NCBI GenBank assembly: GCA_937898675.1
Contig: CALEJB010000051.1
Location: 109,988-173,987 of the forward strand
DNA: 64,000 bases
Source of the DNA: an uncultured Prevotellaceae bacterium
Lineage (GTDB): Bacteria > Bacteroidota > Bacteroidia > Bacteroidales > Muribaculaceae
Direction: 5' to 3'
Part shown: positions 56,361 through 64,000 of the stretch, in pieces
Layout of the letters: every line of letters starts with the position of its first letter
How positions within the stretch are numbered: position 1 is the first letter of the stretch
The notes under the pieces: model-generated
Told to the model about the DNA's origin: nothing
Database searches by the model: none
The model's input: the letters and a program-made list of their open reading frames with translations, nothing else
Translations under genes and position numbers: made by a program

Positions 56361-57683
56361 ATGAAGAATTTAAAGTTTAGACTCATCGTGATGAATTTCC
56401 TGGAGTTTGCCGTGTGGGGCGCCTACCTCACCTGCATGGGCAACTACCTGGGCAGTGCCGGCATGGGTGCCGAGATTTCGTGGTTCTATGCCATCCAGGG
56501 CATCGTGTCGATATTCATGCCCACCATCATGGGCATCATTGCCGACAAGTACATCCAGCCGCAGCGCCTGTTAGGCATCTGCCACCTGCTGGCGGGCATC
56601 GCGATGATTGCGCTGGCCTACATGGGCTACACCAACCCAACGCCCGACAAGGCACTGTTCATCACCATTTACACCATCAGTGTGGCGTTTTACATGCCCA
56701 CGCTGGCGCTGTCTAACACCACGGCGTTTACCATCCTCAAGGACAACAACATGGACACCGAGAGGGACTTTCCGCCCATCCGCGTGTTCGGCACCGTGGG
56801 CTTCATCTGCACGATGTGGTTTGTGAACTGCGCGTTCATGGGCGACGGCGGCTCGATGGGCTTCACCTTTGGTGACAATCCCGCCAAGTTCCAGTACACC
56901 TACATGCAGTTCCTGGTATCGGGCATCCTGGGCATCGTGCTGTGCCTGTATTGCTTCACCTTGCCGCAGTGCAAGCTGGAGAAGAAGGAGTCGCAGTCGC
57001 TGGCCGAGACGCTGGGTCTGAACGCCTTCAAGCTCTTCAAGACCAAAAAGATGGCGCTGTTCTTCATCTTCTCGGCCATGCTGGGCATGTCGCTGCAGGT
57101 GACCAACGGTTTTGCCACGCCCTACCTGACGCACTTCAAGAGCATTCCCGAGATGGCCGACACCTTTGGCGCCAACAACGCCACCATGCTCGTGTCGCTG
57201 TCGCAGATTGCCGAGGCGCTGTGCATCCTGCTCATCCCCTTCTTCTTGAAGCGCTACGGCATCAAGATAGTGATGCTCATCGCCATGTTTGCCTGGGTGC
57301 TTCGCTTCGGGTTCTTCGGCGCGGGCAATCCCGCTTTCCCGGGCGTCATCCTCATCATCCTGTCGTGCATCGTCTATGGCGTGGCGTTTGACTTCTTCAA
57401 CGTCTCGGGCGGCATCTTTGTCGATAAGGAGTGCGACCCCAACGTCAAGGCATCGGCCCAGGGCCTGTTCATGCTCATGACCAACGGCTTGGGCGCCACC
57501 ATTGGCACCCTGTCGGCCGGCGCCATCATCAACAGCCTGTGCCACTGGACCGACGAGGGTTTCCTCGTGGGCAACACCGCAACGAGCTGGAGCACAGCAT
57601 GGTACATCTTTGCCGCCTTTGCCCTCGTGGTTGCCGTGGCATTCATGTTCCTGTTCAAGTACAAGCACGAGCGCCAGAACTAA
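56361..57683 (+). CDS. Nucleoside-type MFS permease
   Basis: A 440-residue major facilitator with about 12 membrane helices. The start FLEFAVWGAYLTCMGNYL and blocks SWFYAIQGIVSIFMPTIMGIIADKY and FDFFNVSGGIFVDKECDPNVKASAQGLFMLMTNGLG are those of the nucleoside:H+ symporter family common in Bacteroidota (NupG-like). Substrate by family is a nucleoside; other sugars are possible. It heads a six-gene block ending at 63836. Confidence 0.82.
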   Translation: MKNLKFRLIVMNFLEFAVWGAYLTCMGNYLGSAGMGAEISWFYAIQGIVSIFMPTIMGIIADKYIQPQRLLGICHLLAGIAMIALAYMGYTNPTPDKALFITIYTISVAFYMPTLALSNTTAFTILKDNNMDTERDFPPIRVFGTVGFICTMWFVNCAFMGDGGSMGFTFGDNPAKFQYTYMQFLVSGILGIVLCLYCFTLPQCKLEKKESQSLAETLGLNAFKLFKTKKMALFFIFSAMLGMSLQVTNGFATPYLTHFKSIPEMADTFGANNATMLVSLSQIAEALCILLIPFFLKRYGIKIVMLIAMFAWVLRFGFFGAGNPAFPGVILIILSCIVYGVAFDFFNVSGGIFVDKECDPNVKASAQGLFMLMTNGLGATIGTLSAGAIINSLCHWTDEGFLVGNTATSWSTAWYIFAAFALVVAVAFMFLFKYKHERQN

Positions 57684-57711
57684 AGACCATTAACCAAGTA
57701 ACAAGGACTTG

Positions 57712-58440
57712 ATGCACCGCTTTTACTGTCCCGACATAGCCGACACGCTGACGCTGGGCGAGGAGGATTCCCGCCACTGCGTCAAGGTGCTGCGCATGGC
57801 CCCGGGCGACACCATCGAGCTCGTTGACGGCAACGGTGTGTTATATACCTGCTGCATCACCATGGCCCACCCCAAGCGGTGCGCCGTCGAGGTGCTGGAC
57901 AGGCAGGAGCAGCCGCCGCACTGGGGGCACCGCATTGTGCTGGGCGTGGCGCCCACCAAGAACCTGGACCGCATCGAGTGGCTTGTCGAAAAGGCCGTGG
58001 AGATGGGCGTGGACCGCATCGTGCCCCTGCGCTGCCGCAACAGCGAGCGCACCGTGCTCAAGACCGAGCGCCTGCGCAAAATCATGGTCAGCGCCATGAA
58101 GCAGTCGCTCAAGGCCACGCTGCCCCGCCTGGACGAAATGACGCCGCTGGAGCAGGTGGTGGCCGAGCCCTTTGACGGCACGCGCTGCATCGCCTACTGC
58201 GACGCGTTGCTGCCGCGCAACGAGCGCCAGACGCTTGCCGCCGCCTACCGGCCCGGCAGCGATGTGATGGTGCTCATCGGCCCCGAGGGCGACTTCGCCC
58301 CCGACGAGGTGCAGGCCGCCCGCGCCGCCGCCTTTGTCCCCGTGACGCTGGGCGAGAGCCGCCTGCGCACCGAGACCGCCGCTGTGATGGCCGTTGCCGC
58401 CGTCCACGCGCTTGACATGGCCCTAAAACCCAATAATTAA
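57712..58440 (+). CDS. rsmE: 16S rRNA m3U1498 methyltransferase RsmE
   Basis: A 242-residue SPOUT-class methyltransferase that modifies U1498 of 16S rRNA. Family blocks: HRFYCPDI at the start, HCVKVLRMAPGD, GVAPTKNLDRIEWLVEKAVEMGVDRIVPL, and the knot signature LIGPEGDFAPDEVQAA with LGESRLRTETAAVMA. The ATG at 57712 is used; the codon before it is TTG. 28 bases after the permease. Confidence 0.94.
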   Translation: MHRFYCPDIADTLTLGEEDSRHCVKVLRMAPGDTIELVDGNGVLYTCCITMAHPKRCAVEVLDRQEQPPHWGHRIVLGVAPTKNLDRIEWLVEKAVEMGVDRIVPLRCRNSERTVLKTERLRKIMVSAMKQSLKATLPRLDEMTPLEQVVAEPFDGTRCIAYCDALLPRNERQTLAAAYRPGSDVMVLIGPEGDFAPDEVQAARAAAFVPVTLGESRLRTETAAVMAVAAVHALDMALKPNN

Positions 58441-58465
58441 CGACAAAAAACAAAGATTCAGAGAT

Positions 58466-59278
58466 ATGCTCAACGAATTGCTCTCATCACCCAACTTTTT
58501 CCTGCTTGCCGGCCCTTGCGTCATCGAGGGCGAGGCCATGGCAATGGACATCGCCGAGCGGGCGTTGAAAATCACCACCGCGCTCGGCATCCCCTATGTG
58601 TTCAAGGGCAGTTACCGCAAGGCCAACCGCTCTCGCATCGACTCCTTTACCGGCATTGGCGACGAGAAGGCGCTCAAGATACTGCGCAAGGTGGGTGAGA
58701 CCTACCGCATCCCCGTGGTGACCGATATCCACGAGCCCGTCGAGGCCGGCATCGCCGCCGACTATGTGGACGTGCTGCAGATTCCCGCCTTCCTGTGCCG
58801 CCAGACCGAACTGCTCGTCGCTGCCGCCCAGACGGGGCGCATGGTCAACATCAAAAAGGGGCAATTCCTTGCTCCCGAGTCGATGCGGTTTGCCGTGCAA
58901 AAGGTGCGCGACGCCGGCAACGACGAGGTGACCATCACCGAGCGCGGCACCACCTTTGGCTATCAGGACCTGGTGGTGGATTTTCGCGGCGTGCCGGTGA
59001 TGCAGGGCTTTGCCCCCGTCATCGTTGACGTGACGCATAGCCTGCAACAGCCCAACCAGGGTGGGGGAGTGACGGGCGGCCGCCCCGAACTCATCGAGAC
59101 CATGGCGCGCGCCGCCATCGCCTCGGGTGCCGACGGCATCTTCCTCGAGACGCATCAAGACCCCTCGGTGGCCAAGAGCGACGGCGCCAACATGCTGCAA
59201 CTTGACCTGCTCGAAGGCCTGCTGACCAGGCTCACCGCCCTGCGCCGGTGCATTAACGAGATTGACAACAAATTATAA
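58466..59278 (+). CDS. kdsA: 3-deoxy-8-phosphooctulonate synthase KdsA
   Basis: A 270-residue enzyme that joins phosphoenolpyruvate and arabinose-5-phosphate to make KDO-8-phosphate for lipid A. KGSYRKANRSRIDSF, DIHEPVEA, FLCRQTELLVAAAQTG and NIKKGQFLAPE are clear. Cys18 in LLAGPCVIE marks the metal-dependent class, unlike the metal-free E. coli enzyme, which has Asn there. It is followed by envelope genes (TPR protein and TamL). Confidence 0.95.
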   Translation: MLNELLSSPNFFLLAGPCVIEGEAMAMDIAERALKITTALGIPYVFKGSYRKANRSRIDSFTGIGDEKALKILRKVGETYRIPVVTDIHEPVEAGIAADYVDVLQIPAFLCRQTELLVAAAQTGRMVNIKKGQFLAPESMRFAVQKVRDAGNDEVTITERGTTFGYQDLVVDFRGVPVMQGFAPVIVDVTHSLQQPNQGGGVTGGRPELIETMARAAIASGADGIFLETHQDPSVAKSDGANMLQLDLLEGLLTRLTALRRCINEIDNKL

Positions 59279-59307
59279 ACGAAACTTTTACACATACAAA
59301 CCATAAG

Positions 59308-60915
59308 ATGAATACCACGAAGAAAATCCTCTTGTCGCTCACTCTGGCCGCCGCTGTGCTGAACGCCCCTGCCCAGACCAGCGATGCCGTGCTGCGCGAC
59401 CGCATGACCGACGCAGTGATGAAGGTGTATGACGAGCAACTCGCCAAGGACCCCAACGACTACAACACGCTGTTTGCCCGTGCCCACCAGCACTACTACA
59501 ATGGCGCCTACACCTCGGCGCTCGCCGATGTCAACCAGGCGTTGCTCATCACCCCCACCACCGACAGCGAACTGCGCTTTGACGAGTACATCCTGCGCGC
59601 CCGCATCAGCGACGCCCGCCAGGACTACCAGAGCGAACTCGCCGACCTGCGCATGGCACAGGAACTGCAGCCCAAGTCGCTGCCCTGCACCGACCTCATT
59701 GCCAAGGCCAGCCTCAAGGCCGGCAAACTCGACGAGGCCGAGAAGGCTTTCAAGACCATCCTGCGCGCCGAGTCGATGAACTATGATGCCATGTACGGCA
59801 TGGCGCAGGTGGAACTCGCCCGCCACAACGGCGACAAGGCGATTGACCATGTCAACAAGGCGGTGGACCTCTTCCGCGCCGAGCCCCAGGTGTATGAGAA
59901 CCGCGCCGACATCTATGCCCGCCAGGGCAACATCGACGCTGCCGTGGGCGACTTGCTGCAGGGCATGACCGTGGGCGACGGCGGACACGCTGTTGAGCGC
60001 CTGTTTGCCCTGAGCGACGCCAACTACGATGCCGTGATGCGCTCGCTCGCCGACATGGGCAACAAGGATTTGAATAATCCCATGTACCGCTACCTGCGCG
60101 GCAACATCGCCATGGACCACCAGCGCTATGGCCAGGCATTGCGCGACTTCAACCGCCTGCGCAGCAGCAACCTCTACAACAGCCACTCGGTGCATTACAA
60201 CATCGCCAAGTGTGACCTGGAGCTGTGCCGCTATGACGAGGCCCTCACCAATGTGGACCAGGCCATTGCGATGGACCCCACGCAGCCCGAGTATTTTCTT
60301 GTCAAGGCACTCGCCGAGTTCAATGCCGGCGACGGCAACAACTACGATGCCGCCATGGAGGCCCTCAACCGCTGCTCGCTCATCGCCCCCACCTATGTGC
60401 CGATGCTGCTCACCAAGGCCCAACTGCTGTCGGCCCAGGGCGACGACCAAAAGGCGCTGGGCTACCTCAACGCCGCTTGCGGCAGCGAGCCCGACAATGC
60501 CGAGGCGCTGCTCTCGCGCGGCCTGCTGCTCAAGAAGATGGACAACCTGCGCCTTGCCGTCAACGACTTCAACATGGTGACGCGCATCGCCGGCAATGAC
60601 GTTTACGGCCTCAAGGGCCTGGCCCTGCAGGAACTGGGCCGCGACAACGAGGCCCTCAAGTGGCTGCAGGACATCAGCCGCGCCAATGTGTCCGGCGGCG
60701 ACAACTTCTACTATGCCGCTGTGCTCATGGCCATGCGCGGCGACAACTTCAAGGCGATGGAATATATGCAGAAGGCCATCGACAACGGCTATGGCAGCAA
60801 GTATGCCTTGACCGCCGACAAACTGTCGTTCATCAACCTGGGCAGCCTGCGCGACGAGCCCCAGTTCCCCGTCATGGTGGAAAAGGCCATGCCCAACTTT
60901 ATTGAGAAAGACTGA
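59308..60915 (+). CDS. Exported TPR-repeat protein
   Basis: A 535-residue protein with a signal peptide (residues 1-22, ending APAQT) and tetratricopeptide repeats along most of its length, for example DYNTLFARAHQHYYNGAYTSALADVNQAL, SLKAGKLDEAEKAFKTIL, YRYLRGNIAMDHQRYGQALRDFNRL and VHYNIAKCDLELCRYDEALTNVDQAI. It ends 11 bases before tamL, which suggests a periplasmic scaffold connected with outer-membrane assembly. No enzymatic domain. Confidence 0.85.
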   Translation: MNTTKKILLSLTLAAAVLNAPAQTSDAVLRDRMTDAVMKVYDEQLAKDPNDYNTLFARAHQHYYNGAYTSALADVNQALLITPTTDSELRFDEYILRARISDARQDYQSELADLRMAQELQPKSLPCTDLIAKASLKAGKLDEAEKAFKTILRAESMNYDAMYGMAQVELARHNGDKAIDHVNKAVDLFRAEPQVYENRADIYARQGNIDAAVGDLLQGMTVGDGGHAVERLFALSDANYDAVMRSLADMGNKDLNNPMYRYLRGNIAMDHQRYGQALRDFNRLRSSNLYNSHSVHYNIAKCDLELCRYDEALTNVDQAIAMDPTQPEYFLVKALAEFNAGDGNNYDAAMEALNRCSLIAPTYVPMLLTKAQLLSAQGDDQKALGYLNAACGSEPDNAEALLSRGLLLKKMDNLRLAVNDFNMVTRIAGNDVYGLKGLALQELGRDNEALKWLQDISRANVSGGDNFYYAAVLMAMRGDNFKAMEYMQKAIDNGYGSKYALTADKLSFINLGSLRDEPQFPVMVEKAMPNFIEKD

Positions 60916-60926
60916 TTGATAAGCAA

Positions 60927-63272
60927 ATGACCTGCAGGACAGCCGTCGTTAAGGCATTGACAGGCATCGCTGTGGCGCTTGCGCTCACGGCGGTGCTGGC
61001 GGCATGTTCCTCGACCAAGCACGTGCCGCAGGGCCAGCTGCTGCTCGACAAGGTCAACATCAACATCGCCGACCCCCAGCGCGACGTGGAACCGGCCCAG
61101 CTGGTCAACTACCTGCGCCAGACCGCTAACCACCGCGTGCTGGGCGGCTTGAGGCTGCAACTGGCATTCTACAACATGTCGGGGCATGACAGCACCAAGT
61201 GGATTAACCGCTGGATTCAGCGCGTGGGCACCCCGCCGGTCATCTACGACAGCACGCTCACCATGGCCAGTGCCGACCAATTGCACACCGCCTTGAGCAA
61301 CCGCGGCTACATCAACAACGAGGTCACCTGCCGCGTCAACGCCGACAGCGTGAAGCGCAAGGCGCGCGTGGACTACGACATCACGCTCAACGAGCCGTAC
61401 CGCATCCGCAGCATCGCCTATCAGATTCCCGACGCCGAACTCGAGGAGGCTATCCTGGCCGACTCGGCGCAGATGGGCATCCACAGCGGCGACCTGCTCG
61501 ACTACACGCGCCTCGACGAGTGGCGCCAGGGCATCACCGACAACCTGCGCAACCACGGCTACTACGCCTTCAACAAGGAATACATCACCTTTATTGCCGA
61601 CACCGCCGCCAATTCGCGCGAGGTGGACCTCACGCTCGTCAGCCGCGAGCCCTACCACAACGAGCACCTGCCGTTCTACACCGAGCATGCCCCCTTCTAT
61701 GTCCGCAACGTCACCTATGTCACCGACTTTGACCCTGTGGCCATGAAGGACGGCTACTTTGGCATGGACACCGTCACGGTGTCCGACGGTGTGGCCATCA
61801 TGGAGGGCAGCGCGCGCTACCTGCGCCCCGAGGTTATCGACGACTGCAACTTCATCGAGCCGGGTGCGCTCTACAACGCCGAGGCAGTGAACCGCACCTA
61901 CCGCGCCCTGAGCCGGCTCAATGTGCTCAAGCTGGTCAACATCGACATCCGTCCGCTGGGCGAGATTGACGGCGTGCTCATGGTCGATGCCTATGTGCTG
62001 CTGCAGCCCGACAAGTCGCAGACCGTGTCGGCGTCGCTCGAGGGCACCAACAGCGAGGGTGACCTGGGTTTTGGCATCGGGCTGGATTACGAGCATCGCA
62101 ACATCTTCAAGGGCGCCGAGGTGCTCAGCGCCAAGATGAAAGCGTCCTACGAGAGCATCTCGGGCGACCTGGGCGGCCTCATCAACGACAACTACAGCGA
62201 GTACAGCACCGAGTTGGGTCTGACTTTCCCCAAGTTTGTGTTCCCCTTCCTCAAGCGCTCGTTCAAGCGCAAGATTCAGGCCTCGACCAACTTCTCGGTC
62301 AACTTCGACTATCAGGCGCGTCCCGAGTACACCCGCGTCATCGCCGGCGGCGCGTGGCGCTACCAGTGGACCGAGCGCAGCCGCCGCCTGTCCCACACGC
62401 TCACGCTGTGCGACATCAGCGTCATCAGCGTGCCCAAGTTCAACGAGGAGTTCTTTGAGCGCATCACCAACCCTCTGCTGCTCTACAGCTATCAGGACCA
62501 CTTGATCATGCGCATGGGCTACAACTTCTACCGCACCAACAAGGAGGAGATGAGCCTGCTGCAGGTGGGCAAGTTCCAGCGCGATGTGTTCACCATCCGC
62601 GCCAATGCCGAGACGGCGGGCAACCTGCTCAACGGCCTGTCGCACCTCACCGGCAGCAAGAAGGACGCCGACGGCAGCTACAAGGCGCTGGGCATACGCT
62701 ACTCGCAGTACATCAAGGCCGACGCCGACTACTCGTTCACCCACTACATCGACCGCCGCCAGAGCGTCGCCTTCCATGTGGGCGCCGGCATCGCCATCCC
62801 CTACGGCAACAGCGATGTGCTGCCCTTTGAGAAACGCTTCTACAGCGGCGGCGCCAACAGCGTGCGCGGCTGGGGCGTGCGCACTCTGGGCCCCGGCAGT
62901 TACAACAGCAACAACAGCCTGTCCAACTTCATCTACCAGTGCGGCGACATCCGCTTCGATGCCAACATCGAGTACCGCGCCAAGCTCTTCTGGGTGGTCG
63001 AGTTGGGCCTGTTCATTGACGCGGGCAACATCTGGACCATCAAGGACTATGAGGACCAGCCCGGCGGCGTGTTCAAGTTCAACAAGTTCTACGAGCAGAT
63101 TGCCGCGGCCTACGGCGCTGGCATTCGCTTGGATTTCAAGTACTTCCTCGTGCGCGTCGATATGGGCATGAAGGCCCACAACCCCGCCAGCGGGCAGGAA
63201 CATTGGCCCCTGTTCAGCCCCAAGTTCAGCCGCGACAGCGAGTTCCACTTCTCGGTGGGCTATCCGTTCTAA
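60927..63272 (+). CDS. tamL: TamL, lipoprotein form of the TamA/BamA-type outer-membrane protein
   Basis: A 781-residue Omp85 protein. The signal peptide ends in a lipobox (VLAACSSTKHVPQGQLLL, Cys27), the mark of TamL, the Bacteroidota TamA variant. POTRA-like domains cover about residues 35-350, and a 16-strand barrel follows, with the RGWG motif in SVRGWGVRTLGPGSY near residue 647 and a C-terminal aromatic residue (SVGYPF). Its TamB partner is not in the window. It follows the TPR protein by 11 bases. Confidence 0.88.
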   Translation: MTCRTAVVKALTGIAVALALTAVLAACSSTKHVPQGQLLLDKVNINIADPQRDVEPAQLVNYLRQTANHRVLGGLRLQLAFYNMSGHDSTKWINRWIQRVGTPPVIYDSTLTMASADQLHTALSNRGYINNEVTCRVNADSVKRKARVDYDITLNEPYRIRSIAYQIPDAELEEAILADSAQMGIHSGDLLDYTRLDEWRQGITDNLRNHGYYAFNKEYITFIADTAANSREVDLTLVSREPYHNEHLPFYTEHAPFYVRNVTYVTDFDPVAMKDGYFGMDTVTVSDGVAIMEGSARYLRPEVIDDCNFIEPGALYNAEAVNRTYRALSRLNVLKLVNIDIRPLGEIDGVLMVDAYVLLQPDKSQTVSASLEGTNSEGDLGFGIGLDYEHRNIFKGAEVLSAKMKASYESISGDLGGLINDNYSEYSTELGLTFPKFVFPFLKRSFKRKIQASTNFSVNFDYQARPEYTRVIAGGAWRYQWTERSRRLSHTLTLCDISVISVPKFNEEFFERITNPLLLYSYQDHLIMRMGYNFYRTNKEEMSLLQVGKFQRDVFTIRANAETAGNLLNGLSHLTGSKKDADGSYKALGIRYSQYIKADADYSFTHYIDRRQSVAFHVGAGIAIPYGNSDVLPFEKRFYSGGANSVRGWGVRTLGPGSYNSNNSLSNFIYQCGDIRFDANIEYRAKLFWVVELGLFIDAGNIWTIKDYEDQPGGVFKFNKFYEQIAAAYGAGIRLDFKYFLVRVDMGMKAHNPASGQEHWPLFSPKFSRDSEFHFSVGYPF

Positions 63273-63323
63273 CAGCAAAGGTTAAATGAAGCGAGACCCC
63301 GTCTCGCGCTATGATGAAATGTT

Positions 63324-63836
63324 ATGATAAAGAGAATCATTATCGCAATGTTGGTGGCTGTGGCTGCGTTGGTGGCTGTGGCACAGGAGCAGCAGTCCCA
63401 GCCGCTGCCCAAGGTGTATGACGAGCAGATTGACCCCCTGGAGCAGATCGACGCCGCCGTGGCGCGCGCCGCCGCCGAGGGCAAGTTTGTCATCTGTCAG
63501 GTGGGCGGCAACTGGTGCCCGTGGTGCCTGCGCTTTGCCGACTTCATCACCCGCGACGAGGCAATCAGCCAGCTGATTGCCGACAACTATGTGTATGTCC
63601 ACGTCAACTACAACCCCCGCGTGAGCGACGAGGCCAGCGTGGCCCTCGGCAAACGCGTGTTGGCGCGCCTGGGCAATCCCGCCCGCTTTGGCTTCCCCGT
63701 GTTTGTCGTGCTCGACGGCGAGGGCCGCGTGATGCACATCCAGGACAGCGTCTTCCTCGAGGAGGGCAAGGGCTATAACCAGGAGAAGACGCTGCGCTTC
63801 TTCCAGTCCTGGACCCCTGCCGCCCTGCAGCAGTAA
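63324..63836 (+). CDS. Exported thioredoxin-like protein (WCPWC)
   Basis: A 170-residue protein with a signal peptide (residues 1-20, ending VAVAQ) and a thioredoxin-like domain having the CxxC site in GGNWCPWCLRF near residue 62, followed by the cis-proline loop FGFPVFVVLDGEG. It resembles thioredoxin_7/DsbD-gamma type periplasmic oxidoreductases. Last gene of its block, with a strong terminator 24 bases later. Confidence 0.85.
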   Translation: MIKRIIIAMLVAVAALVAVAQEQQSQPLPKVYDEQIDPLEQIDAAVARAAAEGKFVICQVGGNWCPWCLRFADFITRDEAISQLIADNYVYVHVNYNPRVSDEASVALGKRVLARLGNPARFGFPVFVVLDGEGRVMHIQDSVFLEEGKGYNQEKTLRFFQSWTPAALQQ

Positions 63837-63859
63837 TCTTGCGACAATATCAATCAATG

Positions 63860-63900
63860 GCAACTGTGGCAAGAAATTGCCGTGGTTGCTTTATTTGTTT
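63860..63900 (+). terminator. Strong intrinsic terminator
   Basis: GCAACTGTGGCAA and TTGCCGTGGTTGC pair over 13 positions (three G-T wobbles) around a GAAA tetraloop, followed by TTTATTTGTTT. Ends the permease-to-thioredoxin block. The last 100 bases of the window show no gene. Confidence 0.88.
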
Positions 63901-64000
63901 GATAACTAACCTACTGCACCGTATGTTCGTTGTCGGATAATTCAATGTCTTGACCTGAAAAAAGTTGACAGATTCGAGAGGCAAAAAAAGATTGCCAAAT

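Noticed and set aside
57709..57711. TTG start for rsmE
   Set aside because: An ATG follows immediately at 57712 and gives the family-typical MHRFYC start.

Overview
The window is about 64 kb of a GC-rich chromosome from an anaerobic Bacteroidota bacterium, most likely order Bacteroidales (Muribaculaceae or Prevotellaceae would fit; the exact lineage is not decided here). The signs are TAnnTTTG-type promoter boxes, A-rich start regions without clear Shine-Dalgarno sites, a complex I lacking NuoE/F/G with fused NuoCD, the atpD-C-B-E-F-H-A-G gene order, TamL, a TonB-dependent receptor with SpIIa-type lipoproteins, and a C-terminal domain of type IX secretion style. No tRNA, rRNA, CRISPR array, insertion sequence or phage gene was seen.

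Layout. 0-13.1 kb is read leftwards: partial sbcD, a secreted YDRxGSYxG repeat protein, an alpha-2-macroglobulin-like giant, an ECF sigma / membrane anti-sigma / LTXXQ-like operon, two related lipoproteins and a TonB-dependent receptor. From 13.1 kb everything is read rightwards. 13.3-30.4 kb is a respiratory superoperon in which the complete F1Fo ATP synthase cluster (8 genes) sits between nuoH and nuoI. 30.7-36.1 kb holds a beta-propeller/amidase fusion followed by a split copy of the same architecture (propeller gene plus amidase gene). 36.3 kb is an hsp20 gene with a very good sigma-54 promoter. 37.1 kb is a murK-like kinase paralogue.

38.1-52.3 kb is the most interesting part: an apparently single 11-gene operon, with its own promoter and a terminator-like hairpin, that looks like a complete peptidoglycan (muropeptide) salvage pathway. 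It encodes an amidase-like protein with an inserted golvesin-like domain, a GT2 glycosyltransferase, a HIT/GalT-like DUF4922 enzyme, a SpoIID-type glycan lyase with no signal peptide, AmpG permease, a zeta-toxin-family kinase, NamZ exo-muramidase, a MurT/HGSNAT-like membrane protein, MurK, MurQ and an SGNH esterase. MurT-MurK-MurQ and NamZ are established parts of MurNAc salvage in Tannerella; the GT2, DUF4922, cytoplasmic SpoIID and zeta-like kinase are not explained by that pathway and may form an undescribed branch.

52.4-56.0 kb carries a DUF5106-like thioredoxin-fold protein, a DoxX-like protein, mnmA, a small membrane protein and a bifunctional-nuclease/UVR protein. 56.3-63.8 kb carries a nucleoside-type MFS permease, rsmE, kdsA, a TPR protein, tamL and a thioredoxin-like protein, ending at a strong intrinsic terminator.
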